64,000 nt of DNA from Brachynemurus nebulosus (Eukaryota > Arthropoda > Insecta > Neuroptera > Myrmeleontidae). A program made the translations under genes and the position numbers. Location: contig JAPWDM010000072.1 of the NCBI GenBank assembly GCA_035578155.1, positions 1-64,000 on the forward strand. The letters run 5' to 3'. Positions 1 through 11,049 of the stretch are shown here, piece by piece. Below the pieces are notes generated by a model. It was not told the DNA's origin. It worked only from the letters and a program-made list of their open reading frames with translations, and ran no database searches. Numbering within the stretch: the stretch's first letter is position 1; each line of letters begins with the position of its first letter.

Positions 1-1869
1 TGCTTACGCACCATCTATCGTCATCGTCATCAATTTTTTCGTTCGATGAGCCAAACTCTCTAACTATAAAATGAGCATCGTATCCAGAAAGATTGTGTAT
101 TATAACAGGTATAAATTTTAGAATTCTATACAAAATGTTACACTTGCTATGAGCCGGTCCTCGATATTCACCAGTCAAATGGTTATGGTCACGTACCTTT
201 CGATTTTTTGGATCGTTTTAAAACACGGTTTGTTACATAGAAAACATTTTGTGGTAGTTTCATAATTAATTATTTCTTCTGGTGTAAGCGGATTCATTTT
301 TTTACTTGTTTTCATTATTTTATACAATCGTTTTACTTCGTCTTCCAATTTATCCAAAAATACTTTTCCAGAATCAGGTCCTCTGTATGTTTCCATTTTA
401 TTTAAAGTTGAATCATGATGACATTTGATATAATAAGCAAAACTATAGGGTTCGTGCGTATGTGTAATATTTATAAATGATGATGTAGGATCTGGCATAC
501 ATGTATTGTGTGGTTTTAAAATAGCCTCCATATCTGCATATACAACAAAGGGAACTCATAACATTTTATTATAGTGTTTAAACTTGAGAGTAGATTTTTG
601 TGGTGAAGGTAACAGCACACACATTTTATTGCAATCACGTTTTATATGATCATTTAATTGATCTTCCGTATAAAAATATGACAGACACCCATCGCATATA
701 TATTTTAAGCTTTTATGTTTTGAAATCTGGCTTCCAACTAAACGGGCTAGATTTTTTGTCCAACAATAATGACTGTTGTTGCCATTTTCAATATAGAGCA
801 GGTTGATGTGTTTTGTTTTATTTTTGTTTCTGTATAATATAATGGTCCAACAATATTTTTTCCTTCACATCCATAAATATTTATACTTATAGAATTAAGA
901 GATTCAAATAATTTAATATCTTAATTTAATATCTTAATTTTATCTAAATTTAGCACAGTCGAATAATGTGGATATGATGTCACTCTGTGTGTATTAGATT
1001 CTGTTGGATATAAAGCAGATACTACTGCCCATGCAAAACATGCATCGTCCTTATTTCTCACATTTACTACTGATGTTTTATGTTCAATCCATTGAGGTAA
1101 ATTATTATATGATACGCCACGGAGAGGATTAAATCGGTTAATGTTAATCTCCAAATACTCAGTCCGTTCCAAAGTCCATCCTGAATTTTTCTTCATAAAT
1201 TCTTCACTTTTTATGTACATTATTTCGCTTAGTTTTTGATAAATTTCAGTCGTATTTGTCGACTCACTAATAACTTCATTTTTCGTATTAATTGATTTTA
1301 TTTCTCGTTCTATCATTTATTTCTCGCTTGTATGTTGCATACAATTCCAAATTCACCTTAAAAGTTGTATGGTTTATTAGTTCATGTTCCGATAACAGTA
1401 TCACAGTAGGTTTGATACATGTTAAAAATTCTTCATTATCAACATGTGTTTCCAGATCTCGGACACGATAACTGATTATTATTTTCTTATATGCACATGC
1501 TATTACATCAACCATTGGATCGTCTTCAACTTGTCTTTATGCTCCTTGCTCCGCAAATGACCATAATAATTTCGCACTAACACTTCTTCATTACAAATAT
1601 CGCAAAATGTTACAGATGTTTTTGCTAAATCATTTACAGATTTTAACAAATTATTAATTTTTATTTTCTTACGGTCATTTTCTGCAGACATATCTCTTTT
1701 TCTTTTTTATTGCTGGCACCTGGTTCGGCTGTGGCGCTACGGGTGCTTCGCTCGGCTGTGATGCTACTGGTGCTTGGTTCGGCTGCGGTGCCACTAGGAC
1801 GTGGTTCGACTATGGTGTTACTAACGTCTGATTCGGTTACGATGGGACTGATAGCTAAGTCGTTTCCAT
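1..1869 (-). pseudogene. Protein-primed DNA polymerase B (Polinton/Maverick type), N-terminal half, broken
   Basis: Reading leftwards on the minus strand the translation gives landmarks of the large pPolB of Polintons and adintovirus-like elements. In order they are: a Pro/Gln-rich repeat linker (about 1,700-1,860), a finger FCDICNEEV...HLRSKEHKD (about 1,540-1,620), DDACFAWAVVSALYP (about 1,020), GNNSHYCW (about 780), the finger CDGCLSYFYTEDQLNDH (about 650-700), FVVYADMEA (about 530), CFLCNKP (about 240), [17 protein letters not shown] (about 135-180) and [10 protein letters not shown] (about 70-100), the start of the exonuclease region. The polymerase domain proper lies beyond the left edge. 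Breaks seen: an in-frame TGA at 556-558 and frame changes near 180, 900, 1,300, 1,505 and 1,690. In the family this enzyme replicates linear DNA from a terminal protein. Here it is a relic. Its zinc-finger start is 22.9 kb away at 24,785-24,983. Confidence 0.85.
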
Positions 1870-3289
1870 TAGAGATGTGCCAAATGTAACGTAACAGTTA
1901 CTTTGTAACTGTTTCAAAAATGTAACCGTTCCAAAATGGAACAATTACAAACAACATACTGTTACACAGTTACAAATTGTTTTTCAGATCCAAACAGTTA
2001 CTGCAGCGTTTAGTACAAATGTACCTACTAAGGCCAATGGTTACTATGTTACAAAGTGTTATCTTGTTACTTATATAAATCTGTTTTGTACAATGTTATA
2101 CCATTGTGTACATTTTGTAGGTACTCAATTACTCATAAAATCATACCCGCTTGCATAAAATTGTAACTGGGTAATTCTCGCATAACGGGAGCCACCCAAA
2201 AACTCATAGTTTTAAATTTTGATAATTGTTATATTTTTATAATCTATAAGTGTTGTGTAGTTGTGCTGGGCTATAAGTTTTGCAATATCTGCTTGCTTCT
2301 GTAGGGTACATGTGGGCAAAGTGACCCATGTGCAAACCTACTAAAATGATTTTTTTCGTTTATCACGGAATCAATTGCAATGGAAAAGACAAAAATGACA
2401 TCAATCATTAGTGTGTCTAATAGGTAAGTAACATACCTAAATTCACTTACTTAAACTTAATAGTTTTCAAGTAATCGAATTTTATAGTTTAAAATTTCAA
2501 CTGCAATCTTCAAGAAAGTTTATGAATCGATTTGGACGTTTTAAATTTCTATCGATAGTACTACTTAGGTACTATCAAATGACGAAAGAAAATCAATGGG
2601 ATCTTGCCTTTAAAAATTTTTATTACCAAAACTCAATTTTTTTTATATAGAATAGTCCAAATAGGCATTATTTAAACGATTAAAGGCATATATTTATAGG
2701 AAAATCACCTTAAATCATATTTTAAATGCCCAATCAAATCATTGGGCTTAACAATTTTTAATGTCCTTAGCTTCGTTCAGATATGATTCACACTAGGGCT
2801 TAAATGTATTATTATGTAGCAATATGAAATTTTTGTTAAAGGCCTAAAATGGGCTTGAAACACAAAGAGAGCATTAGCTAAATATTATTGAGTAAACACA
2901 TTGTAATATTTTTGAAGAATATTGCTGGGAAAATTCAAAAAATTTCTATCAATTTAATCACTTGTAAATCTTTGAAGTACAGTTAAGTAATAATTCTTAA
3001 CAAGTAACTCACCTGTTTCTTATTATCCTTTTAATGCCACTAATTACATACACATATATAAATCATAACTGTTAGGGTCAGTTCTAAATAAATTTGTTAT
3101 TAACTTGGGAACACATGCACATTTAGTTCGACAAAGTAAAAAATAGTAGGTTACACAGTTAATCGTAAATATTCACAATTTTTTCATTATCAGAAAATGA
3201 ATACGGTTTAACCACAATTTTATTTTTGTTGTATGGTATAAAAGCATGGTAAGATCTTGTAACTTTAATTGGTTTTAATTTTTAATGTA

Positions 3290-4183
3290 ACGGTTTTTAA
3301 GGCTTCGGTCACTTCTTCTAACGTTGTGTAATTAAAAATTATGTTATTTATATTAGAAGAAGCCCATTGATACAGTTGTATGGGTGACGTTATTTGGTTT
3401 TCTTCTGGACGTTGTAAGGACGCCCTACTTGCCAGTCGTTTCACTGTACCACCTAGTCCGTCACATGGACTTTTACCATGTGACGTTGCAAAAAAATGCC
3501 ACTCTGCTTTTATATTAAATTCACTTTCATGATTGCATAAATGAAAAAAATTGGTCTTATTCTTATATTGGGCACTGGAACCGTTGCTAAAATAATAAAT
3601 CTTATCATGTCTTCAAAATCATTTTTATTGTAATTCCTCACAGTATTCTTTGTAGTACTCGTAGACGTAACATTATAATCTACAGAGCTTACAATATTTT
3701 CGAAATCACTAGCGGGTGATATATTTCGAAAGCTGCTTATAGATGGTCTATTTTCTTCCATAACAGCAAGAGAAAAATTTTCTGAAGTTTTGTTATCGGA
3801 CAGATTTTCAACTGAATCTCCCTCTGCATCATTTAAGGGAATTCGTTTTGAAATCATTTTTCTACATTTTGTGCACAATTTGTTTCCAGGAACGAGCTTT
3901 ATATTTTCCTTATGTTTTTTTGCAAAATCTAATGAAATTTCTCTCAAACTTGTACGCACTTTTTTTCCTTCATGTAACCTTAGTGGATTACAACAATGTC
4001 TTTGGTTATTAGCACAATTTACTAAATATTTTTTGTAATGATTTTTGCACACTTCTCGCAAGTAGTTGCGTTCTATATTTGTTCTTAATAACAATAACTG
4101 CAAATCTTTTCTGGCCATTTCACTAATTTTCTTAAACTCATTTTCTTCTGAACAATTCGCGATATCAAACAAATGAATACCTA
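3290..4183 (-). pseudogene. Transposon protein relic (TE-A): N- and C-terminal blocks joined by deletion
   Basis: The minus strand encodes HLFDIANCSEEN and then a Cys-rich block with CCNPLRLHEGKK, LREISLDFAKKH and LVPGNKLCTKCRK (residues about 20-145 of the open frame). Further left, at about 3,300-3,511, is a separate block starting AEWHFFATSHGK and containing CDGLGG. I recognise both blocks from uncharacterised transposon proteins common in insect and cnidarian genomes, where a long central region separates them. That region is missing here. The original start ATG appears to be 13,661-13,663, on the far side of the nested Polinton, which split the gene after its first few codons. No enzymatic function can be assigned from what remains. 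Confidence 0.55.
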
Positions 4184-4776
4184 AGTAGTGTATTATGGGG
4201 GCTACGGGGCCCTCCGCCTTATGGAAAATTAACATTGTCTCCACCCTCCGCCTTATGGAGAAATAACATTACCTTCATCCTCGAGCTCGTTCACTTGACT
4301 AGCTAAATTTTGGTTGGTGGGGGTAAGTGGTTAGTTAAATTTTGGTAGATGGTCCGTGTCAAATTTTAAGGGTCATTATACTGTGTAATTTTGGTGATTT
4401 TTGTGGGCGTATCTTCTCATGTGACGTTATCATTTTGATGGTGGCTGGTTTCTGATAAATTTTTGGCAATTGATGTGTGTTGTGTAGATTGCCTATATTA
4501 GTAAGTAATAATATTTAAATTAAATAAAGTGCGGTCGGATAGTGTATTCGATCTCGAGTACTTTATTTTACGAAGCGGGAGTGCTAGCCACTACACTGTG
4601 GCGTACACTTGCTCTGGATGTATTAAATGTCGAATATATTCTAACAATTGGCATTTTGATCTACATATTAATTAACTGTACAAACATGTTTCAACAAATT
4701 ACTGCTTATGGCGGTAAATGGTAATGCCTACAAATATCAAAATATAAATTATTTATTGCTACACTTAAAAAGTTTC
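4184..4776 (+). repeat. Left TIR of Polinton 1
   Basis: This is an inverted copy of about 13,055-13,647 with scattered mismatches. The outer part contains two GC-rich boxes built on CCTCCGCCTTATGGA (4,211-4,260). A shortened direct copy of the box region also occurs at about 12,320-12,405, inside the element next to the right TIR. Confidence 0.85.
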
Positions 4777-4997
4777 AGTAATTTAGATGCCCAAAGTACT
4801 CGATGAAAAATTACGGGCTGTCCCTTAACAAAATCTCTTGAAATTGCTTCATAATTATTGTAAATATCGTATAATATTAAATTTTCGAGACCTCTATGTA
4901 CATATTCTTCTAACTCTTCTATTGACTTTATATGTTTTAAAACCTCTTCAACCCAAGACGATGTTTCAGCAAAAGTAGTGAATATTCCTGAATCCAT
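4749..4997 (-). pseudogene. Unrecognised 82-codon frame at the inner edge of the left TIR
   Basis: An open frame on the minus strand contains WVEEVLKHIKSIEELEEYV and then PVIFHRVLWASKLLKLF. Its last codons run into the TIR. A degenerate second copy of part of it follows at about 5,025-5,110 (the same ACAAAATCTCTT...ATAATATTAAATTTTC words), so the segment was duplicated in tandem and then decayed. I do not recognise the protein. It is probably the remnant of a Polinton gene whose other part was deleted. Confidence 0.3.
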
Positions 4998-5690
4998 ACT
5001 AAATAAAGAAAAATTATGAATTCTCCGTTAACAAAATCTCTTAAATATGCTTGATAATTGTTATAAATATTAACATAATATTAAATTTTCTTCACCTTTA
5101 TTTATATGTTTTTAGTAATCCAAGTCATCGATAAAATGCTGTTCAGTAATCCTTAGATGTTGATAATTTTGAAATATTGTTTTACGGTGATATTGATTAA
5201 TTCACACACTCTAAGGAATCAGATGACTTTCAACGATTCTGTTCATATCTAACGATACTGACTGTTCCAAAGAATGAAATAATTTCCAACTACAATGTTG
5301 ATAACCAATTTTGGTGTTAAATGAAAAGTTATTAGTAAATAACTAAATTTTTAACAATCGTTTAACTTACCTAACAATTGTTTAACTTTACAATTAAATA
5401 AAATTGATACACAAACCGTTACACATAATTAAATTTTCTTTAAAATCGTAAGTTAAAAACGTTTCTTATATAGTAAAATTTTCTGTACAATAACAATAAA
5501 ATATATTTTTAGTCATATACTTATGAACATTTTTTCAAAAAAATCTGTTCTTAACACATTCTTTGTATAATTATATCCTTATTTCAATGTTAAGTTCATT
5601 ATGATATTCACTTTAAATGTCATATTACAACAATATAAGTTACTATGATTACATTCTTTAAGAAAACCAGTATCCTAATCCTAATCCTAA
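4998..5690. other. Non-coding AT-rich stretch with a hexamer run
   Basis: It holds the decayed duplicate of the previous frame (about 5,025-5,110) and then AT-rich sequence without an open frame. A run of TCCTAA hexamers sits at about 5,672-5,696, directly before the first Helitron fragment. The six-base period differs from the five-base CCTAA telomere unit of most insects. Confidence 0.5.
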
Positions 5691-6225
5691 TCCTAACTAA
5701 TATATAAATGCGAAAGTGCGTTTGTTTGTTTGTTTGTTTGTTTGACTGGCTTTCACGCCTAAACAGCTTAACTAATTAACTTGAAATTTTGCACAGACGT
5801 ATTTTGCGGAACGGAGACTGTTATAGGCTATTTTTTAGCTTGGGAAAATATTTAATTCTCGAGAGAAAATGTATATTATACCATTAAATGAGCAATTTTT
5901 TCATTTGTTACTAAGTAAATGTATTTCACAATATTAATAAATATTTCTATAGATACCAACAACAACAATAATATTTTTACCAACGACTACTATGAAATTA
6001 CTTATTTACTATACAAAATAAAATTAAATTTATATCCTATTTTTTATGGAAATAGAATATTAGCTATTTATCTGGAAAAGTTGTTTTCACCTGATTTCCT
6101 GTGAATATAAATATTAATTGGATCGCAAATATTCTGTTAGCGTATAAAACTTATGTTTGGCTCGCTTGTTATCCGAGATAAAATTAATAAAATACAACAA
6201 GTCTCAATGACATTATGTTATTATA
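5691..6225 (+). mobile_element. Helitron fragment (5' end), same family as 6,226-7,081
   Basis: It starts TCCTAACTAATATATAAATGCG and continues through the (GTTT)n run and the CTTTCACGCCTAAAC block. It diverges after about 5,880 and has no 3' hairpin or CTAG end of its own before the second copy begins. It is a truncated older copy. Confidence 0.55.
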
Positions 6226-7081
6226 TCCTTACTAATATTATAAATGCGAAAGTGAGTTTGTTTGTTTGTTTGTTTGTTTTTTTGTTTGTTTGACTGGCTT
6301 TCACGCCTCAACCGCTTAACCGATCAACTTGAAACTTTGCACAGACGTTGCTTGCGGGCCAGAGACGGTTGTAGGCTACGTTTTATCTCAGGAAAATATT
6401 TCATTCCCGAGGGAAAATACATTAAATTACAACAACTGTCTATTAAAAAACGGATAAATGATTTCAAACTTTGTATATTGCTAACAGAAGGGATGAGAAA
6501 GGACACAAACTACTTTATACCCCGGTAAATTTCCCGTGGAAAATTTCATTCCTGTGGAAAAATACATTTTAAATGAAACAAAAAATGATGATAGACAAAT
6601 ATGACAATATACAGCGATAAACATAGGTTATTTTTTATCCCGATAAAATATCTCATTCCCGAGGGAAAATGTATTTAAAACGAAACAATGAAATAACAAC
6701 TGACTATTTAAAAAAAGCATGATTGATTTCTAACTTTGCATATTGTTTACAGAGACGATGAGAAAGGACACAGACTACTTTCTAGCCCAGGAAAGTATCT
6801 AACTCCCGTGGAAAGTCTTATTCCCGTGGGAAAATATACATTTAAAACAGTATAAAAAAGAATGAATGATTTCATTTGAACTTGGCATGTTGTTAAAGGA
6901 ATGTTATAGTCTATTTTTTTGCCCGGCGAAAATATTGTATTTCTGTGGGAAAATTCCAAAGAAAATTGTAATAATAGATACCCGACGGGTAATGGCGACG
7001 TGATGAAAGTACACTTTATATGTTTTAACAAGATGTCATAATTTCAAAAGCCGCGCGAGCGAAGCCGCGGGTAACAGCTAG
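6226..7081 (+). mobile_element. Non-autonomous Helitron (856 bp)
   Basis: It begins TC at 6,226 (TCCTTACTAATATTATAAATGCG in the element) and ends CTAG at 7,078-7,081. It lies between A (6,225) and T (7,082), the usual A/T insertion site. A GC hairpin, CCGCG...CGCGG, lies at about 7,052-7,070, roughly 8-10 nt before the end, as expected for Helitron 3' ends. The interior has a GTTT microsatellite and about three degenerate repeats of 150-190 bp built on GAAAATATTTCATTCCCGAG and GATGAGAAAGGACAC. It has no Rep/helicase gene. This repeat family is common in Lepidoptera and some Hemiptera. Confidence 0.75.
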
Positions 7082-7840
7082 TTTACTATATATAATGTAA
7101 TATGTACAACATACCAATAGGTAAATATCAATAGGTACATACACAGGTACATATCATATGTGTACATATCAATAGGTACATATCGTTTGTTCTCGATACG
7201 TAGGTATGGTTCATTTCAGTTAAATTTAACCATGCTTCGTCACTTTGAATTTAAATAATTTCCGTTTTCTTGGCTTTATCTCTTTTATTATTGCAGTTAC
7301 GTAAATTTTAAATTTTCAGTTTGTTTTTTGAAAAGAATAGAAGATTTATTTGTTTCGAATTTAAGAGTTATTTAATTTTTTAATGAAAACTTATGATCAA
7401 TTGTATCTGAAACGAGGTATAGGTACAAAATAACTGTGTACTTATATATGGTATTTATACAAAAACAACTTTCACTTATCCACAAACGATTAGTTACTAT
7501 ATGTTATATTTTATATTTAGATTTTTATTAATGTATTATGACAATATATCCGTACTTTTGTTTTTTTTTTTGTATACACGTACATCTTGGTCAACTATTG
7601 CCTATTGTTCTAATATCATATTTTGCACATCAGTATTTCGAAAATGAAAAATTTGAAATAATAATATAATGACTGATTTCGTTACATTTTTACGTAGATA
7701 TTTTTCCCACATGATTTATATTATTTTGTTTCTTACAATAGCTTACGTATAATAAAAGTTTTTCCAATAACATTAATTTTATAAAAATTCTCATAAATTA
7801 TATTTTGTTTGCAAGGTTATATTTTTTAAACAACGTGATT
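7082..7840. other. Non-coding AT-rich upstream region of the 7,971 gene
   Basis: It contains repeated AATAGGTACATATC words (about 7,115-7,190) and otherwise AT-rich sequence. No gene seen. Confidence 0.4.
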
Positions 7841-7846
7841 TTTCTC

Positions 7847-7853
7847 TATATAA
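7847..7853 (+). promoter_or_regulatory. TATA box of the small Polinton gene at 7,971
   Basis: TATATAA in the context CTCTATATAAACCC, 118 bp upstream of the ATG. The two other members of this gene family have equivalent boxes (30,147 and 59,114), which supports a real promoter. A start site would be expected near 7,878-7,885. Confidence 0.55.
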
Positions 7854-7970
7854 ACCCTTCATTACTTACGAATTTTATAGTTATCTTCAACTTATCACTA
7901 AAGTTCTGTTTATACGTCAAGTATTCCACAATTAAATTGTCTTTGTTGTGAAAAATATTATTGTGAAAAA

Positions 7971-8405
7971 ATGGATTTCAACAAATCACAAACCACGACC
8001 AGAAGTAACATCTTTGACTCTCAACAAATTTGCGAACAAGATCCACACGTTGTCGATCAATTAATAAGCGAGTTAAATGAAACTGGAAAAATAAAACCGT
8101 GGATAAAGACGAAAGATATGGTTTTAGAGAAGATTTATAAAATTGTCGATGTTAGCCGAGTACAATCGAAATTCTCCACTACGAGAATGCACACGGTGGT
8201 AGAATTAGAAGATGGGTATCTAACACTACCGTCTCGATTTGACAACATGAGTGAAGAAAAATTTAAACTGATAAAACACTCACCGCAAATGGGCATTATT
8301 AATAACGGTCCGGTTGGAAATTCGTATTCAATTGAATTTAAAAAAATTAATTTATTTGAATATTATAATAATAATTCTTCTTCACATTGTAATAATGGTA
8401 ATTAA
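7971..8405 (+). CDS. Small Polinton-associated protein, family member 1 (144 aa), OB-fold-like
   Basis: The frame is intact from ATG to TAA. Residues about 20-50 (HVVDQLISELNETGKIKPWI) match the truncated gene at 30,382 almost residue for residue. Residues about 50-125 (KIYKIVDVSRVQSKF, VVELEDGYLTLPSRF, GNSYSIEF) match the protein at 59,262. The alternation of short strands around K-Y-x-I, V-V-E-L and the final S-Y-x-I-x-F looks like a single small beta barrel such as an OB-fold. A single-stranded DNA-binding role would fit a replicating Polinton but is inference. The C-terminus is Asn/Ser-rich low complexity. It reads inward from the left TIR of Polinton 1 and has a TATA box and an A-rich leader. 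A poly(A) signal-like AATAAA lies within 20 bp of the stop. Confidence 0.7.
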   Translation: MDFNKSQTTTRSNIFDSQQICEQDPHVVDQLISELNETGKIKPWIKTKDMVLEKIYKIVDVSRVQSKFSTTRMHTVVELEDGYLTLPSRFDNMSEEKFKLIKHSPQMGIINNGPVGNSYSIEFKKINLFEYYNNNSSSHCNNGN

Positions 8406-8491
8406 GATTTGTAATAAATCCAAATTAAAAATTATATATATTTCTTTTATTTGTACATATCTTTTTTCCAAGAATAATGTTAATTTTTAGA

Positions 8492-8905
8492 TTACTTATG
8501 CATAGTTTTATTTTTAAAATAAATTTCACGTCTGTAATTGTACCATGTTAAATTTACATTTGATGGAACCCTTTTAAAAAATAAAAGAACATTCATGTAG
8601 TCTTGAAACATTTTATTAACAATTGTTACATATACAATTACTGTATCAAAAATCATGTATGCTGAATATTGAAATTTTCTTGTAACATTTTGTACACAGC
8701 CAAATAATTCTTGTAAGTTCACTGCTGGCCTTGGATCGATGTATGGTCTGCTATCCCAACCAAAAAGGACTGTTCCATTGGCGGTACCTTTTTCAATATT
8801 CTGTAAAATCCACTTTAACAGTTGATCGTCTTCTTTGTTACACCTTGGATCAAAACTAAGTGGAGGAAGATTGTATTCTCTCGCAATTTCTAATATAGAA
8901 TTCAA
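8492..8905 (-). CDS. Hypothetical Polinton protein (137 aa), probably incomplete
   Basis: An open frame on the minus strand facing the 7,971 gene. Visible features: a hydrophilic start with ILEIAREYNLPPLSFDPR, a central NGTVLFGWDSRPYIDPRP and a C-terminal half with long hydrophobic stretches (YMIFDTVIVYVTIVNKMF, then MNVLLFF). Upstream on the same strand (8,906-9,215) is a decayed frame starting MSEKIKENMIVKHRML, interrupted by stops. The present ATG may therefore lie inside a once larger gene. I recognise no family. It lies within Polinton 1, tail to tail with the small gene at 7,971. Confidence 0.4.
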   Translation of the reverse strand: MNSILEIAREYNLPPLSFDPRCNKEDDQLLKWILQNIEKGTANGTVLFGWDSRPYIDPRPAVNLQELFGCVQNVTRKFQYSAYMIFDTVIVYVTIVNKMFQDYMNVLLFFKRVPSNVNLTWYNYRREIYFKNKTMHK

Positions 8906-9351
8906 GAGTTCCGGTCGAACATATCTTACTGCTGTTCAAATCGATAGTGTAGCTAGTGCGTCATCATTTCAGATCCATCTATACGGTCTTCTCCAATATC
9001 AGATTAAGTAAAAGTATAGTTGAACAACTAATCAAAAATTTCCATACATGTGTTCCATTCAATAGTAATTGTTATTTTTCCAGGATGAAAAATTTTAATA
9101 TCTCTTGTTGCAATGTATTTAATCATCTCCATATTGCGTTTTGGCTTCATCCAACATCTTATTCAACATTCGATGTTTTACTATCATGTTCTCTTTAATT
9201 TTTTCACTCATTGTTATCTCCACCACTGTTGTGTTGCCGAAAAATGAATAAAAACTCTCCCATTTTTAAAAATTATTCAAATTTATATGCTCTTGCTATT
9301 TTGTAATCAAAACAAGAGTTTTCTCATATTCAGTGTCGATAAAGTTTTTAT

Positions 9352-9582
9352 TTAATATCTCCTATACGGTTTAAGATATAATCCTTCGCCAACAGTGCTA
9401 TTTTCAGTATCAAATTCGTCTTTAAGGTCAGTAAATTTTTCTGTGTTGGTCTTTAGTTTGAAACCCAACTGGCGAAGAAATTTTTTGTTTTCTAATGTTA
9501 ATGGTGGTTGCTTCCTTTCCAATTTAATAGGAAGCTGTAAATTGTTTGCTTTCTGATCGGTAAACACCAGCATGTTGGCCAA
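9352..9582 (-). CDS. Small protein ending GEGLYLKPYR (76 aa), Polinton 1
   Basis: An intact short frame on the minus strand. It has a hydrophilic body with KKFLRQLGFKL in the middle and a C-terminus reading VGEGLYLKPYRRY. The tail GEGLYL(K/N)PYR is shared with the larger neighbour at 9,680-10,834, whose stop lies about 100 bp upstream. From memory, Gly-rich GLYLxPY tails recur in small proteins of Polinton/adintovirus-like elements. GEG also resembles the x-G-x-G cleavage sites of adenovirus-type proteases. Both points are analogy. The sequence may be a duplicated tail of the neighbour rather than an independent gene. Confidence 0.45.
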   Translation of the reverse strand: MANMLVFTDQKANNLQLPIKLERKQPPLTLENKKFLRQLGFKLKTNTEKFTDLKDEFDTENSTVGEGLYLKPYRRY

Positions 9583-9679
9583 AATTAATTATAAAATACC
9601 GTATGACCAGATGATGTTTTCACTCCAGCTATCTTTTCGCAATTGACCATTAATTGTTTCCATATGAGTATTTAAAGTT

Positions 9680-10834
9680 TTAACGCATTCTGTATGGATT
9701 GAGATAAAGGCCTTCACCAGCAATATCACCTTCAGCATCGGATTCATTAGTGTCGATAATATTATTTTCATTGTCATTGTCATCGTCATCATCATCATTA
9801 TCATCATCGCGATCAATTGCTATTTTTCCTAACACTGGTTCAATGATATCAGATTTTTCCAGCTCACAAATAATTGATATAATTTGCTGTGCAATTTTTG
9901 TTTTCTTTAGTTTATTAAGGTTTTGCTTTAACTCGTTACGTTGTTTTTCATTTTCTACATAATAAGCAAAATTAGTATGCTTAATATCGCTTCCATCCAT
10001 TAAATTGCGAATTATTCCAAATATTTGATCTCCAATTTGTGTAGTAGTCATTAAAGTTTTTAATTCATCTACTAAAGTGTTTGGGTTACGCCAGTATTTT
10101 TTTGTAACATAATGTTCATTGTCGAAGTTACTATACTTCATATGTTTGGCTTTCACGTCTTCAGTTATCGAATTGGGTGCTAAAGGTCGTTTTTGTTCTA
10201 TCCTTTTATTTTCTCTATTATCTTCTTCTTTTTCTTCTTCTTCTTTTTCACTAACATTCTTTAATTCCTTAATCATTAATAGATCTAGAGCTGTTTGTAA
10301 AAGTCCAGTTAAGTTTGGTGTTCCAGTGTAATTATTCAATGTTAATAAATCTTCGGGTTTATTTTCACCAGTCCAATTATTTTTCCCATCTTTAGATTGT
10401 ACCATGTTATGTGAATTTTTTAAAGTGTTAAATTTATTTTTTATTGCTTCTGCTACAACCATCATGCTTTGATCAAAAGGATTCAAGCTCCGATTCATTT
10501 CCTCTACGTGTTTAGTTTGAAACACTGGTGACATCCTTTCTTCTTCTTCTTCTGTACTATTTCTTTGAAAACTATAGTCATTTTCGCCATCACTACCTTC
10601 GTAATTAGATTTCGAGGATTCTTGTTGTCCTAGAAATCGTCTGTTTTCAGCGCCGCTTATGTAAGTGTCATTGTTTGCCTGCTGATCAGCAGTATTTTCA
10701 AACTGATTGCTCATGCTCACGTTATTGTATGATGAAAATTCCGGCATATTTGAATTTTTGTGTATCGTTCTAATGTGGCGTAATAGAGAATCTTTCCGTT
10801 TAAAGTTTCTACCGCATCGTGCACACTTAATCAT
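9680..10834 (-). CDS. C2H2 zinc-finger protein with acidic tail and GEGLYLNPYR end (384 aa), Polinton 1
   Basis: I take the ATG at 10,834 (MIKCARC) as the start. The open frame extends 11 codons further, but only to a GTG. One C2H2 finger is at residues 2-26 (CARCGRNFKRKDSLLRHIRTIH). It is followed by a long low-complexity polar region with Glu-rich runs (about 190-205), a Lys/Arg patch NKRIEQKRP, a more structured part (about 230-330), a poly-Asp/Asn stretch (about 345-360) and the C-terminal motif AGEGLYLNPYR. The finger resembles those at the start of the split pPolB gene at 24,785-24,983. This may be a fusion of a pPolB-type finger to a minor virion-like protein tail, or a DNA-binding packaging or regulatory factor. 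The frame is intact despite the decayed surroundings. Confidence 0.5.
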   Translation of the reverse strand: MIKCARCGRNFKRKDSLLRHIRTIHKNSNMPEFSSYNNVSMSNQFENTADQQANNDTYISGAENRRFLGQQESSKSNYEGSDGENDYSFQRNSTEEEEERMSPVFQTKHVEEMNRSLNPFDQSMMVVAEAIKNKFNTLKNSHNMVQSKDGKNNWTGENKPEDLLTLNNYTGTPNLTGLLQTALDLLMIKELKNVSEKEEEEKEEDNRENKRIEQKRPLAPNSITEDVKAKHMKYSNFDNEHYVTKKYWRNPNTLVDELKTLMTTTQIGDQIFGIIRNLMDGSDIKHTNFAYYVENEKQRNELKQNLNKLKKTKIAQQIISIICELEKSDIIEPVLGKIAIDRDDDNDDDDDDNDNENNIIDTNESDAEGDIAGEGLYLNPYRMR

Positions 10835-10915
10835 TTTGACAGATGTGAATGGTTCAGCTGATACCACAAGACTGGTTAGTTTACATATCAGTAAAGACTT
10901 ACATAGATTAAGACA

Positions 10916-10998
10916 CCCACCACCACCACCGCCGCCGCAACCACCATCGTTGCAACCACCGCCGCCACCATCGCCGCTATCATCACCACCACCGCAGT
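10916..10998. repeat. Trinucleotide (CCA/CCG) microsatellite
   Basis: CCACCACCGCCGCCGCAACC-type repeats just upstream of the C2H2 gene at 9,680-10,834. It is the only GC-rich simple repeat in the window. The plus-strand proline-rich frame across it is not a gene. Confidence 0.7.
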
Positions 10999-11049
10999 AG
11001 AAACTCGATTTACACGCTTCTCCTTCATCCTTTTTTGTTCTTAAATTGT

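Noticed and set aside
600..806. Plus-strand 68-codon frame
   Set aside because: It is the antisense shadow of the pPolB pseudogene.
5672..5696. TCCTAA repeats as a telomere remnant
   Set aside because: The period is six, not five as in the insect CCTAA telomere. It is too short, and it sits at a Helitron start.
10707..11000. Plus-strand frame with a long proline-rich tail
   Set aside because: It is antisense to the C2H2 gene and its tail is a translated CCA/CCG microsatellite.
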